From Galaxea fascicularis (lineage: Eukaryota; Cnidaria; Anthozoa; Scleractinia; Euphylliidae), in NCBI GenBank assembly GCA_948470475.1, contig OX419337.1, positions 34,160,484 to 34,224,483 of the forward strand: a stretch of 64,000 bases of DNA. The letters are read 5' to 3'. A model generated the notes under the pieces. The model saw only the letters and a list, made by a program, of their open reading frames with translations, did no database searches and was not told where the DNA came from. Position numbers and translations under genes: made by a program. The first letter of the stretch is position 1, and every line of letters starts with the position of its first letter. This document shows positions 45,078-58,800 of the stretch, in pieces.

Positions 45078-45183
45078 TTTACATCGATTGAAGAACAGAC
45101 ATATGTAATTGGCAACGTGCTTCTGTCTTGGAATGCAACCATCCCATAATCTCTTTCGCCCCCTCTAACACAGGTCACCCAAC

Positions 45184-45189
45184 TTATAA
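45184..45189 (-). promoter_or_regulatory. TATA-like element upstream of the POU gene
   Basis: TTATAA, read on the minus strand as CTTATAAG, lies about 105 bases upstream of the POU ATG at 45077. The distance suits a core promoter with a short 5' UTR. The assignment rests on motif and spacing only. Confidence 0.35.
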
Positions 45190-45289
45190 GGGCGGAAGAG
45201 GGCCTGAAACGAATATGTAGAGGGTGTTCTTCACTAAAATCCAGATTCCGACCAAAATTCAACGATCATGAGTCCATTCTCTTCGCACC

Positions 45290-45365
45290 ATGCCTGGTTT
45301 TCCTTCCGCAATGACGATATGGCGTGGTGATGTAGGAATTCAGTCACTCCAAAACCCAACAAAAC
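45290..45365 (+). CDS. Candidate first coding exon of gene 3 (unproven)
   Basis: An ATG at 45290 in a fair initiation context (GCACCATGC) opens a 76-nt frame ending at a GTGAGA donor in phase 1, the phase needed to join the gene 3 exon at 46828. It would code about 25 residues starting MPGFPSAMTIW. The start is about 210 bases from the POU start on the other strand, which would make the two genes divergent from a shared control region. Its length and sequence do not resemble the tiny first exon proposed for gene 2, so this is only a candidate. Confidence 0.22.
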
Positions 45366-46827
45366 GTGAGATCATGACAAGCATTCTGACTGCCCTGATT
45401 TACTTCGCAACATACTTTCAGTACCCTGAACAATTACTCGAATTCGACTCGATCTCTGCATGGTACGTACAGTGAAGCCAAATTGTACTTCGCAGGAATA
45501 TCGGTACTAGCCCCCAAACTGCCCATGTCTCGAACACTTTCCGGAACATATGACGAGGCGTTCTTAACTGAGCTCTCACACTTTCAGAGTTGTTTTCCAG
45601 ATTGTGCCCAGGCACTTAAAGAGGCACTGTCACAAATGTTTTGCTGTTTCAACCATTGTTCTTATTATTCACTGCCCGTAATCAAACACAAAATGCTAGC
45701 GGACAACTAAGAAGATATACAGTTGAACCTTCGCTTGCTGAGCCCTCCGGACACCTCTCGGTCCTCTCATAAGTAGGCACCAACAAAAGAAGGTCCCTGC
45801 AACAGAACTACATTTTTTACCTTTCCTGATGTAAGCGGGCGCCTCCCGTTTGTCGGCGCCTGTACTCGTCCCGGCGAGGGTGTGCCGAAGCTGTAACTTC
45901 AATTTTAGCAAGGAGAACGAGTCATATTAAATATTTGGCTATTTCCTGGAAACAATTTTTTTTTCGTTCATCATTTTCCCTGACAGTGGTAGGCAGTAAA
46001 CAGTTTTGGTGCGAAAACAAAATACTTGCATGAAAACCAAACTAGACCAATATTTTTGGGTCTTCCTTGTTGCGAAGACAAACTTGAGTTTTTTTTTTCC
46101 TCAATTGATTTCAAAAGGGGGAGAACGCCCCAGTTACCTCAGTGGCTATCAAAATTTTCCGAGGCCATTTCGAGGTATACCGAAGATACCCGAAGGCGAC
46201 GACACGGATGCTTCGATAAGTTGACCTTCAAACAAGACGGAAAGACCTTCTTAATTGATCTGATATCCTTCATAAAAAAATGCGCTCAAATATGTTTTTA
46301 GAAACAGAAAAATGTTTTGTCGGTGTGGATTTCTGGCGTGGACGTGATGTTCGTAGACATAAGATATCATGACACTTATTTTGTTGAGTTATTTATTTTG
46401 TTGGCCATCAATTAAATTTGTTTATTTACAGAAGTGCCAACAACCAAACGTGGAAGAACTTCAACGATGTAGTCATTGAAAACTAAACAGAAACAATTGA
46501 AAGCATACTTGTACTGTTCAGAAAAAGGCTTCCATAAGAAATGGTCTCACATTCCTCACCTTTCATGCACAGTAGCTACAAGTCAAAGGTTTGACCCATC
46601 CTTCAATACACGTAAACACAACTTTGTCTTCAAACTGAGTGAAACGAAATTCTACTAAGAACACTTGGGTTAGGTCACATGCACAACACATCTTTCTTTC
46701 GTCACTCGTTTAATTTTTAAATGCAGAATTCCCAAGAACCAATTGCATACGTTGTTTGAGTGTCATGTTTGAAGTGGGGTGTGTGCCAATGTCTTTTCTG
46801 CGTATAAACATTTAATCTGTGTTACAG

Positions 46828-49800
46828 CTATTTGGGAGAGCCAGGAGCTTCAGATCAGGGGTTTGCCATTTAATGCTGCGAACATGGAGCTTTTGAGAGA
46901 AAATCCAGAGCAGTATTACAATTTTGCTGAGGAAATCGGGAGGTAGATTTTCTTAATGCATTTCTAGTACAAACGAAACTAAGACAATCTAGCTTCTCGA
47001 GGGATTTTTTTACGTGTGCGATGGTTCAATATCTTTGGAATGTCATGGGAACCTTAACTAAATTCTTGCGCTGGAGGGGATAAACATTGATAGGGTATTA
47101 GCTAATCCTATTCTCCATCTGGAAAGGGTTTTAATGATATATTTTTGTGCTCTTATGCTTTGGTAAGTATTTTAAACAATTCATCTTAGGTTTATTTACA
47201 TGCTCGAGGTCTTAGCCACATACAAGGTAGAACATGAAGGAAGTGTGAACAACCAAGTTTTAACTGTGTCACACAATGCAAGCATAATGAGGCTTGGACA
47301 GTCTTGTGTACTCAAACTTAAAATGAACTATTGTTTAAACATTTTGTCTGTCAAGAAATCGCTTTGCTTGCTTTCCCGCTGAAGGTGGCTTGCATTTTAA
47401 TAAGTAACAAAAGATACATTTGACCCATTTCGTCTGAAAAGTTTGTGATGATTAATTTCGCGGATATTCGCTAATTGTCTTGCCCAAATTCATGACTCCC
47501 AGCTGTGATAAATTCACACGGGGTGTGAAACAGTAACTAATTCGATTGAAATCTGAGGATGTCACAGCTGACAAATCCATTAGATGTTTCTCGTGTCTTT
47601 TATACTTGTCTACTGGGTAAACAAAAAAAACTTATTTTGTTGACCTTGAGGTTACGTTAGTTTATCTGCGATCTTATTTTCTTTGCAGATTGAATTCATT
47701 TGTTACCGTAAGTGGAGACCCCTGTCTGCTAATGAAAAACCCTTTATCATTTGAGCTTCCCTAAACTTCTTCGCCGGCTATTAAAAGCCTCTTAGACATC
47801 TTATCTTGTTACCTTCACCTGGGGAAGGGCAAATGCTGTCACGTACTTGGGGGTAGTAAATGCCAGCACAGGCGGCCCACACGTTTAATATGATTAACAC
47901 GTAACATTAGTCTGTTGACGATTGCGTTACGATTTTAGCCGTTTATAAGACAATGTATGATAATGCTTTGAAAATTGCTCTAAATGCTACATGTAGAAGA
48001 TAATTTAAGTAAAATTGGCTCACCTCATGTGTGCATCGCATTATTTTAATGTCTCTGGGTTCGTAGAAGTGGTTTAGAGCCATTCAGACGAATTTTACCT
48101 TCTGGCGGTTTGCTTGCCCTAAAGAGAATCGTTTCTCTTCAGAGGTAAGCCATTTTTATTTAAATTATCTTCTACACGTAGCATTTAGAGCAATTTCCGA
48201 AGCATTCTCATACATTGTCTTATAAACGGTTAAAATCGTAACGCAATCGTCAACAGACTAATGTCACGTATTAATCGCATTCAACGTCTAGGCTGCCTGT
48301 GATGCCAGTGACCCGAAGCCTGCGTATCTTGGCGGTCTCACGCGTAAACATAAGCGGCGAAGCCGCAGGAGGTCTGGGGAGGAAAAGTGCGCTTCGCTTC
48401 GCCGCTTGTGTTTACGGGCGTTTTACCCTCAACAAAACCGCCAAGCTAAGCAGGCTAGTGACCCACAAATGAATTATGCGATACTTTATTATAATGACTG
48501 GCGATGTCCCACGCTCTTAAAGTCACTTTCTGACAGCTATTTCATATACAGCTATTTCTAGGCTATGTCTACACTATAGCGGATAGCTCTTGGGCAGGCA
48601 CGGAAACCATATCAGATAGGGCTTTTGTTCACACATAAAACGCTTATTTCGGGACGATTTCTGTAACGGAGCGAAGCTGCGCCGCGTCGATCTTTAAAGT
48701 GAATCGTCTCGACTTATTACAGCTCCGGGTCGTTTCTGTTCATACCAGGCCGTAGTATTTTTCATTTCGACATGATAAACTATCCGGCATAGTGTAGACA
48801 TAGCCTTAGTCTGAAAGGATGTTTTTGCCGATTCAACATGCGACAACGTGATACTAACGCAGAAAAGACCAGAGATGCAAATTAAATTCCTCGGATAACC
48901 TTGGTAACATACCGATGGGAGCGGGGGGAGGGGGAGTACTCGAGCTGAGGTTTGGGCTGGTTAGGCACACCCTACTTTTGCAATGTATCAAACCCCATCT
49001 TGGGAAACGTCTCAAATGTAGATAGCTAAGCCCAGATGGGGCTTCCTTGCACAATTTTGTCGGCTAGATAGGTCTTGCAAAGGAGTAAACCCCCTTTTCC
49101 TCAGGGATAAACAACAGACAGATGTCAAGTCCTAATCACGGGCCATGTGGGGACCAAAAGTGAGCATTTCGGATGCCAGCAGTTTCACAATGAACGTTTG
49201 AACTCTGAAGCTTCCAGACACTTTCCCGAAGTTAGATTGTCCAGATAAATAGCGCAAACTTTGTCGCTGATAATTCAGTATTGAACCTCGCGGATGACCA
49301 TGGCTGACGAACGCTGACCAAAAGGCGTGAAATCCCGGGCAAGATATTGCTTTTCAGGATTCGTGCGATATATTTTTGCCGTTTGACTTTATCAAACGTT
49401 AAATGTGATCTGACATGTTAAACGCCCAAGGTTAATCCTCAGTGGATTCAACCAGTGATTGGTTCTCGCTTGAGACAGCAACGTACGGTGCGACCAGTAC
49501 ACAGTTCACCTACCCCCAGATCAAAGTTTCACAGGCTAACCATATAACATCAGTATGAAAGCAGGCATTTGCAAAAACCGACAGCAAAAGCCTCTGCGCG
49601 GGAAAAGGGTAAGGGATTTCGGGTGTGTTGCCTCGAAAGACGTTTCTGTTTATTTATTTATTTATTTATTTACTTATTAAATGAAAACTGTATCTGCGAA
49701 TTAGATTAGCAGGACCGATAGTCGCAGTGAAGTTAACAACTTCAACACCAGAGCAATGCTCTGATCGAGTAGTTGAAGTGAAAGACAGATGCAACTCACA

Positions 49801-52800
49801 GCTCATTTTCTTTATGAGTTTAAATCTATGGCAGTAAGGGTTGTTATGACCATTATCCTTTTTATTTACTCTACAGAGGAAAGTATGCTGTCGTCAAAAC
49901 CTGCACGGACAAGAAGACAAGGAAAAAGCAGTTAGCGGCCAAGCTGATCAAATACGACGCCGAAACAGAAAAGAACGCGAAACAAGAGTTTGAAATCATG
50001 ACCACCTTAAAGCACGACAAACTGCTGGTAGCCAAGGACGGATATGTTGTTCAAAAATACGTGGTCATTGTCATGGAGAGGTAGGTACCACGACCCATCA
50101 ACTCTAACGTTGTCATTCCCAGCACGTCCTAGGTTTAAATTGGGAAAAAAGTTCTCATTTCTCATAAAGCTCAGCACAAAGTGCGAAACAAGCAACAAAC
50201 AATACTACATAAAATACGAGCTTACCGAGCACTTCACTAGTCTCCTTCGCAGCCGTTATTAGGGTCGTCACGCAACGCTCCTCCCCACTGGTGGGGAAAA
50301 GCGTTGCGTGACGACCCTAATAACACTTGTGAAGGAGACTAAACACTGCAGGGACTGTACTTGCATTAGCACTTTTTACATTTTAGAACCACATCAAACA
50401 CTTGCCTTTTCTCTTTCCTCTTTTCTACTTTCCAGAGAAAGAGAAATCAAACATTTTCTTTTGAAGTCTGGTACAAAACTTCAAGTGTTATTATTATTTT
50501 TTTTTTGTAATTGTAATTGCCAAGATCCCGTGTAGAGCACTTAGGATGACCAATAATAACCGATGTAATTGCTCTGGATAACCAGTGTGACAATGGAAAT
50601 CTGGGCCCCACTGGCCCATGATCAGGAGAGAGACTGGGGACGTCGGGGAGGGAGTTGAGTTTTCGTGAGAGTTTCGCCTTGGCGCGAGTTGTGTTTAGCG
50701 ATCTGTAATATTTACCCGGTGTTCTTCGCCTGTCACAAGTTTACACCGGTGGCAGCGGCGCGATGGAAGACGATAGATGTAGACTGTTATGGAAAAAGGA
50801 CGAGGACGTAAAGAAATGGCTTTTGAGAGTGGAAACTTACGCAGCTGCACGTGGCTGGAACAACAACAAAATGGCGGCAATGGCTGCGATCGGTCTTCCG
50901 GACGACAAAGTAGAGTTTTTGTTGACAGTCCCGGAGGACGATCGAAAGGACTGGACAAAGTTAAAGAAAGCTATTCTTGATGAGTATCGATCCGACCCGG
51001 CTTCCTCTGAGCAAGCATTTCTTTCTCGGATGCGAGAACCAGGCGAATCTTTTTTGGTTTATTTTGCTGTTTTGGAGCGATTGTATCGTGAGGCGTTTGG
51101 CATCGAAGAAGGTACAGCACTCACGGAATTCCTCAGGCCATATCCACAAAATTACAAATAGACTACCCAGACGAGACATACACGAATCTCGCCAAACACG
51201 CTCGTCGTATCGAGGAAGTCTTGGCTCGGACCCAACCTCCCGCCGAGCAGGTAGCCACAGTGGAATCTAGTGACAACGATAGCAAATTAGATACACTTCG
51301 CAATGAACTGAAAGAGCTCAAAATGCTTGTCCAAGAGCATGTCAACCCCGAACCGTCAGATGATGTCAATGTGGTTTCTTCTAAACAACCTACCCCCAGA
51401 TTTGCAACACCCCGGAAGTGTTTTTCTTGTGGATCGACCACACATTTGCAACGAGATTGTAGCCGTGCACCCCCAGGGCGAGGCAGGGGACGCAGACAAG
51501 GTCGTTCCTATCGTAGTGGCCCAAACAGCCAATTTAGTAAAGCCCAAGGATCTATGACCTGTTTTAACTGTGGAGGGGTTGGACATGTTGCTAGTCAGTG
51601 CTCCTCACCACGTTTAAACTAAACAACACCAGTGCTGTGAGGCCACCACTGGTGTCTAACTCAACAAATAGCGCCTCTTTTGTCCCACAACGCCCTTGGT
51701 CACAGCGACGATGCACTTTGCATGTAAAAGGAAAGATTGAAAATGTGAAATGCACTTGGCTGTTGGACACTGGCTCAGATGTTACTTGTGTCAGTTCTAG
51801 ATTACCTGGTATTGAGAAGTGGAACCTTACCCCCCCACAGAGTGTTCCTGCCGCAGCAAATGGAAGCCCCTTACGTTGTTTAGGTGAGATTGTCACTAGC
51901 ATTGAGATCGGCCATGTCTCAAAACAAAATGTTCGTTTACTGGTTATCCAAAATTTAAATGTTCCAGCCATTCTGGGTATGGATACCTTGGCAAAGTTTG
52001 GCTCATTTGGAATTGATTGGGCTCGTCAGACACTTACCCTCGGTGATGCCAAGTTGATTGTAGAGAAACGCTCCCATGGGTCTGTGCTCTCCCCAGTGGT
52101 TGTTTTCTTTCATCTCAGACCATGTCATTCCTCCTCGTTCACAGTGCTTCGTACATGCAGGCACAATCGATTATGGACCATGTGACAAAGATGCCTTGTT
52201 TTCACCGTTCATGGATAAAATGGCTCAGTTAAATGTTCTGTTTGGCGCAAGTGTTGCAGGCCCTCAAAACCGAATCCCAGTTTCAGTCATGAACAACAGT
52301 GATCTTCCTGTTAAACTTTTTGCGGGCACCAGAATTGGAGAAATCTCCCCAGTAAGGGTCGAAGAACAAGGCCCTGATGTCAGCTCCATTTCTGCAACCC
52401 CACCACCTCCACCCACCGCACCCACGAAGGCACCAGTAGCAGTCGACTTGGATTCTTGTGAAGTGACCGCTTCAGAGAAGCAAGAGCTCAAATCTCTTCT
52501 TGAGGATTACCGCGACGTATTTGCCAATGACGACTCTGAAGTCGGCCGCACTCACAGAGCACAGTTTCATGTTCATACGAAGACCCATGTGCCTGTTGCC
52601 ATAAAGCTTCGTCGAACACCCTTTGCCCTCCGTTCAGAGGTTGATTCACAAATCAAGAACATGGAGGAGCGTGGCATTATTGAGCCCTCCACCTCACCCT
52701 ATTCCGCACCCATTCTACTTGTCCCTAAAGCAGATGGCTCGTACCGTTTCTGTGCAGATTTTCGTGCCTTGAATGATGCCACCATTACAGAGATTTTCCC

Positions 52801-55800
52801 CTTACCTTCTGTTCGTGAATGCTTGGACTCATTGCATGGCTCCAACCTTTTTACAACCTTAGCCTGTATAGCGGCTACTGGCAAATCCCTATCGCTAAGG
52901 GGCACCGCCACAAGACTGCATTTTCAACGGAATCTGGACACTGGCAGTTTTGTGTTATGCCCTTTGGTGTCAAAAATGCCCCAGCCGTCTTTGCGCGCCT
53001 CATGGCTGATATCATGAACGGATTACAGTGGAATGGCATAGCTGTCTACTTAGATGATATAATCATCGGTGGAAGGAACTTTCGTGAACATTTTAACCTG
53101 TTGAAGGAGGTCCTTGAGCGTCTGCGTGCTGCTGGCTTGACTGTGAAGTCTAGCAAAGTGTCCTTATGCCAAAAGAAGCTTATTTTCCTTGGTCACCAAA
53201 TCTCTGCTCGAGGCATCGAGCCTGACCCTACCAAGTTAAGTGCCATTCGTGATTGGCCACGCCCACGGAATACTAAAGAACTGCGTGCGTTCCTGGGACT
53301 GTGTAATTACTACAGTGATTTCATCCCTAATCTTCAACAGCGTGCCCATGTCCTTAACCTGTTGACGGGGAAATCTAAATTCCTCTGGTCCATAGAAAAG
53401 GAAGCGGCCTTCCATGACCTGAAATTTGCATTAACTTCCAGTGATGTCCTCCTTCACTTTCCTGATATGTCTAGACCCTTTGAACTGAGCACTGATGCTT
53501 CTGATACGGGAATAGGCTGTATTTTGTCACAGAGGGATGACTCGGGGCGAGATCAACCGGTTTTGTTTGCATCTAAGGCACTGACCAACAATGAGTTAAA
53601 TTGGCACACTCGTGATAAAGAAGTTTATGCCTTTATTTTTGCCCTTCGAAAATTTCGTCCCTACTTGTTAGGGCGCCGTTTCACTTGGCACACAGATCAC
53701 AAAGGTCTTCAGTGGTTGAGAAACACTCGCGACCCCCGGGGCCGCTACGCCCGCTGGCTTGAAGAATCAGAAGAATTTGACTTTGTAATCAAGCACAGAC
53801 CTGGTGCCACAAATCCCCATGCTGATGCTCTCTCCCGTATCCCTGTTGTCAACTCGTTAGCGCATGATGGCCTCTTCAGTCTTGCTGAATTTCGGGTATA
53901 CCAGAAATCAGATCCTGTGTTAGGAATTGTAATCAGTCAATTGCAAAGTGGTGCCAAGAAGTTCCTGGACACCAACCCGACAGTGCGCCAATGGTCAACC
54001 AAACGTGATTTCCTCTATCTCGGAAAGGACGATGGCTTGCTGTATATTCGTTACAAAATCGGCAAACACCTCGTCAATCAGCTTGTTGTCCCAGATGCCC
54101 TTATCCCATTTGTCTTGCGTCTGAAACATGACAATGCTGGTCACATGGCTGCAGAGAAAACCACCAACCTTATCCGTCGCGAGTACTTCTGGTTGAACAT
54201 GGTTAGAGATGTTACCAGCTACTGCCAGTCATGCGTTCCATGTGCTCGTGCTCGTCCTCCCCCTCTTCACCCGTTTGCAGGCCTTACGCTGTCGTCACAA
54301 CCACAAGAACCTTGGCAGGAGATTGCCATGGATATCAAAGGCCCGTTTGGGAGGAAGCCTACCAAACAAGGAAATCGTTATGTGTTAGTGGTCGTGGATT
54401 TGCTCACTCGTGCAGCAGAAATGATACCCATTCCTGACAAGTCGGCTAAAACTGTAGCGAATGCTGTTGTGTGTGAAGTTTTCTGCCGGCGCGGTCTCCC
54501 CGAGTCCATTTTAACAGACCGTGGCTGTGAATTTGACAACCAAGCTCTTAACATCATTGCTCAAGAACTTGGCATTGACAAGAAACGTATATCTGCTCTC
54601 CACCCCCAAGCCAATGGTAACGTTGAGAGACTAAACCGTACCATTGGAGAAATGTTGAGGAAATCAACAAATGAGTCTGGAGATGATTGGGACTTAGAGA
54701 TTCCCTTCCTGCGATTTAACTACATGAACCACGAGCATAACACCACTGGATACTCACCATTTTACCTGTCCCATGGGTACGTTCCCCGTACACCAAGATT
54801 GGTTCTTGCACCTTCCCCCAAGAGCCGCCCTTCCACAGCCCACCAGTGGGCATCAACCCTGGCTTCACGTTTTAAGGCAGCTCATCCTGATGCTGTCAAT
54901 CGGGACTCTCAAGCAAAGCAACGGCGTGTGGCCCAGAGCACGGAGGACCCTACCCCCTTACATGTCGGTGACTCTGTAATGATGCATGTCCCGCCTCGCC
55001 CAGGATTACCTTCCAAGTTACAGAGCCGCTGGCAGGGACCGTTCATTGTTGTAAAATGCCTCCAAGGTAACACCTACCGCATCAAGCACGCAAACAATTT
55101 CCGTAAACGGTTGTTACGACACCGCGACCAGCTTCGTGTCCTTCGTACGCGCCCAGAAAGGCTACGCCCTACCCAAGGGGAAAACAGTTCTGGTCACATC
55201 GTAACGGTGCCTCCTGTTCCAGCTATGGTGTCGCAACCGACATTAAGTTCAAACGCCACCAGCTCTCATCCACAAACTTCCAGTGCACAAGAGCAGCCAA
55301 CAGCCGCTCCCCTTTCCCCTTCTACCGATGTTACACCAACTACGCCTGCTGTTCACAAGGACAACCCGCCCAGAAATCCCGAGACCCGTGTGGAGGAGAG
55401 TGATGTGGGGCAACCAAGTTCAGACCATCCCAAACCCTGCAGTGTTCCGTCCTTGGAATTCCGTAGAGGAACCAGGCCACGCCGACCTCCGGACAGATAT
55501 GGGGAGTGGGATCTCTCCCCCTCTGAGAATTCTGACATTGACATTTATTCCGTGCATTGACATATAGCCGGCCATTTAGCCTTGTTCTGTTTATTACTAT
55601 AAGTGACTTCTTAACCTCCCTAGGGGGGAGGAGTGTGACAATGGAAATCTGGGCCCCACTGGCCCATGATCAGGAGAGAGACTGGGGACGTCGGGGAGGG
55701 AGTTGAGTTTTCGTGAGAGTTTCGCCTTGGCGCGAGTTGTGTTTAGCGATCTGTAATATTTACCCGGTGTTCTTCGCCTGTCACAAGTTTACACCAGTAA

Positions 55801-58800
55801 TTTGTTGTGAATAAAAGTATAACAAAACCCCTACCTTTTTATCTCGTCCAAACTGATTTTTAAGAGAAAAAATATCCCGCATGTTGAAGTTCTCGACAGG
55901 TCAGCTCCACTTCTAGGCAAAATGATGCGACCGGCGTACACGTGTAAAGATTCCAAAGTGGCTGCATTTGTTATGCGCAAAACACGACTTTGGGAATAAT
56001 CTACTCTGAGGAATGTTTGTTCCTTTCATACTTTAAGGTTGGAAGGGAAGGAAGTTCTTGAGTATCTAGCTGACAAGGAAACGGCTAGCGAGGAAGACGC
56101 GTACCTGGTTATTGGTCAACTTATTGAAACGCTCTGCTACCTTCATAGACAGAAAATTGTGCACCTTGATGTCAGGGTAAGAACGTAGGCACGCAATACG
56201 TGCAACTTCTATGGCGCTAGAGCAAGGAATAGTTCAACGAACATATTCCCAATGCTTGTTGGGGCGCGTTCTTTTAGGACTAATAATATGGTTATAGTCA
56301 CTCCAGTTTTGGAATAAACAAATACATGGAATAAGGTTTTTTCTGTTAACAGAAAGCATTTCTGAAAACGGAAAACTCTTGGCGAAGGTTACCCAAGACC
56401 AGCGCTCACAATAGTCGTGACCGAGCGTCTGAACCGGTCTGACCCTGGATTCTGGCGTGACGTTACTGACATGGCAAGCCCCGCACATTCTCCCCCCCCC
56501 TCCCCCCACCCCCAATATTTCCAAAGGAACGCATTTTCTGTGTATTCCAATTAAAACACATTTTATTATCGAGCCGGAACAGAGTGCAATTCCCTTCATT
56601 TCGACAAACGTGTAAATCCAAGTAAAACATGATTAGAGTCTATTCCAAGCATTTCTATTTAACAATTAGATTATGAGTTCGAGATTTCTTTCGCGTGATA
56701 GCTGATAAGGGCGCAGCCCGAATCAGCTATTGCGCATATAAATTGAGAGCGAATAATCCAATTGTTTTAGTATAAATCTACTAGTCGTTCAAACCTGAAC
56801 AAGCAAATTATCTAAATTCTCCCCGCAACTCAACTCAACTCACTATCTATCAGAGAACAGATAGCGGCGGAGTAGCATAGCCAATCAGAGACCGGCATTC
56901 GTGATAGAACGCTAGTAGATTGATACTAATCCAGAATAGGCCCAGAAGAGCGCATTGTTGGTTTGCTTCTCCCTTCATATATGATAGTGCTATCGGAATA
57001 GATGACGCTGCCTCGTCGAAAATCACTTGAACTGACTAAGTGCAACCTCGTTCATTTTAAGAGCTGTCCGCAAGTGCGTACTTAGCCAGTCTGCAATAAG
57101 AATGCGCTAATTTGCACAACTAGCTGGTTTTGTTATATTTCTTCCAATTACTTCACAAAGACGCAAAACATCAAGTAAGTTGCTTTTCAAACCTGTTTGG
57201 GGAACATTTTTCGAAGAACTGAAAATTCAGTGTAGCACACTTCACTTATAAATGTGTGTAATACCACTGCTAATTCCTGGTCAGTTGGAAGGCTCTACTA
57301 CCTTGTGTATGCATTTTCAAAAACATCCTTCTAACAATCTTCTTACATGATTTCACATAGCCTGCAAATATTTTCATATCAAGAGATTACAAACTGACGC
57401 TTATCGATTATGGGAATGCCAGGAAAATCCAAGCTGCAGACGGACAGCTAGTGGACGCAGTCGGAGTCACAGAGTTTACAGGTAACGGAGAAAACACAAC
57501 GATGCACACATACTCACATTATCAATCTCTCAGACATAGGGGTGTTCCTCTGAGAGCTCAACTGAGATGATTTTTCTCCCCAGTCTGGGACTAAACTAAA
57601 TCATTTTAAGATTTACTGAAAAGCCTTTTTAAGGAGGTTCGAAAGGGTTTTTCGTTTATGTAGTGTTTGCGAAAGGATGAAAGATTGCAAAGAAGGATAT
57701 TTAATGGTGTAGGCAAACTATATGTCTCCTTGGAACTCTATTGTTGGGCTATATTTTAAGGGTGCTTGTGACGTCATATCAGTTATCATGGCAACCCCCC
57801 AGGTCCACGAAAAGGTCCTCCAAGTGTCAGTTTTTGTAAATTATCTGAAAAACTAATTCTGTGATCTATCGTTTTTATTTCTTTGTTGGAAAGCTCCCTA
57901 AATTCTTTAACTTTTCAGGCAGGATGAAAAACTTTATCTAGTAGAATTTAGCACATTTTAAAAGACGCGTTTTATGGCTTACGGAAAATTCTACTAAATA
58001 ATTTTCCTCGAAACTGTTATATTTGAAGTGTCATCGTGAATGGTACGTGCATGCAAAAAATCAAGATAGGTCACCAAGCAAAATCTCGAGCGAAAAACAA
58101 ATGTTTTCCGCAGATTTCATTTCCGGTTTTCGCGATTTCACGCAATATTTAACTTCCGGTGTGCTTGATTTTGATTCATTCAGCTGACGCGTGCATCTTA
58201 GTTATTGCGTATGTAGATTGCGGGCGCGCGTGCAGCTAAAAACCCTTTCCAGCCTCTTTGAGTGCTACTTTTGTTGCTAAAATGTTTTTGGTTTCTCGTA
58301 AAATGTTCTAGTAAACTCTCAGAATCTTAACAAACTCATCAGCTTTTCAAACTCAAAGTAAGTGGACCTCCTTATTTTTAACCTTTGAACGCGCTTTTGC
58401 GGTCTTCTTGCACCTGAAATGACAAATTGCAAAATCATCTTACTTTTTCAGAAAAATTTTATGCATGAGTTGAGCTATTGAACAATGACTTGAAGACGTT
58501 GTTTAAGTAAAACATCAAAACCATTGATGGTGATCATGAAATTCTTCTGTATCATTAAATATACTGTTATGGTCCAACCCTCATCAGGGAGCTTAACCAA
58601 CGAGCACGGCAACAGCAAGGAGAATACCACAAAACATTAGTTTTAATGAGAAAAAACAATCGCTCTGCGCGTGCGTTTTATATTTTGGTACATTTCTTTG
58701 CCGTCCTCTGCGAAGCAACAAATGACCAAAATTTAGGTTTTCTCAAGAATGTGGGCCTTTGAGATATTCTTTATCTTTCTTGCTGCTTACTTTGATGCCA

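Larger units (their letters stand above)
45078..46827. other. Spacer between the POU start and the first sure exon of gene 3
   Basis: Contains the POU promoter region on the minus strand and, presumably, the promoter and first exon of gene 3 on the plus strand. Apart from the candidate exon at 45290-45365, nothing was recognised. Confidence 0.45.
50586..55793 (+). mobile_element. Ty3/gypsy-type LTR retrotransposon in an intron of gene 3
   Basis: Two identical 160-bp direct repeats (50586-50745 and 55634-55793) begin TGTGAC and end TTTACA. They enclose gag with two CCHC knuckles and pol in the order protease, reverse transcriptase, RNase H, integrase, which is the Ty3/gypsy order. The flanks repeat CCAG (CCAGT if the shared T is counted) on both sides, as expected of a target-site duplication. 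A possible primer-binding site (TGGCAGCGGCG) starts at 50750 and a purine tract (GGGGGGAGGAG) at 55623-55633 abuts the 3' LTR. The element lies in the same orientation as gene 3. No envelope-like frame is seen after pol. Several frame breaks (see parts) make this copy non-autonomous as it stands. Confidence 0.95.

Noticed and set aside
46006..46224. Frame containing GDDTDAS, resembling the MTDA-S start of gene 2
   Set aside because: No GT donor follows the TDA codons in the right phase, so it cannot serve as a gene 3 first exon; the match is four residues.
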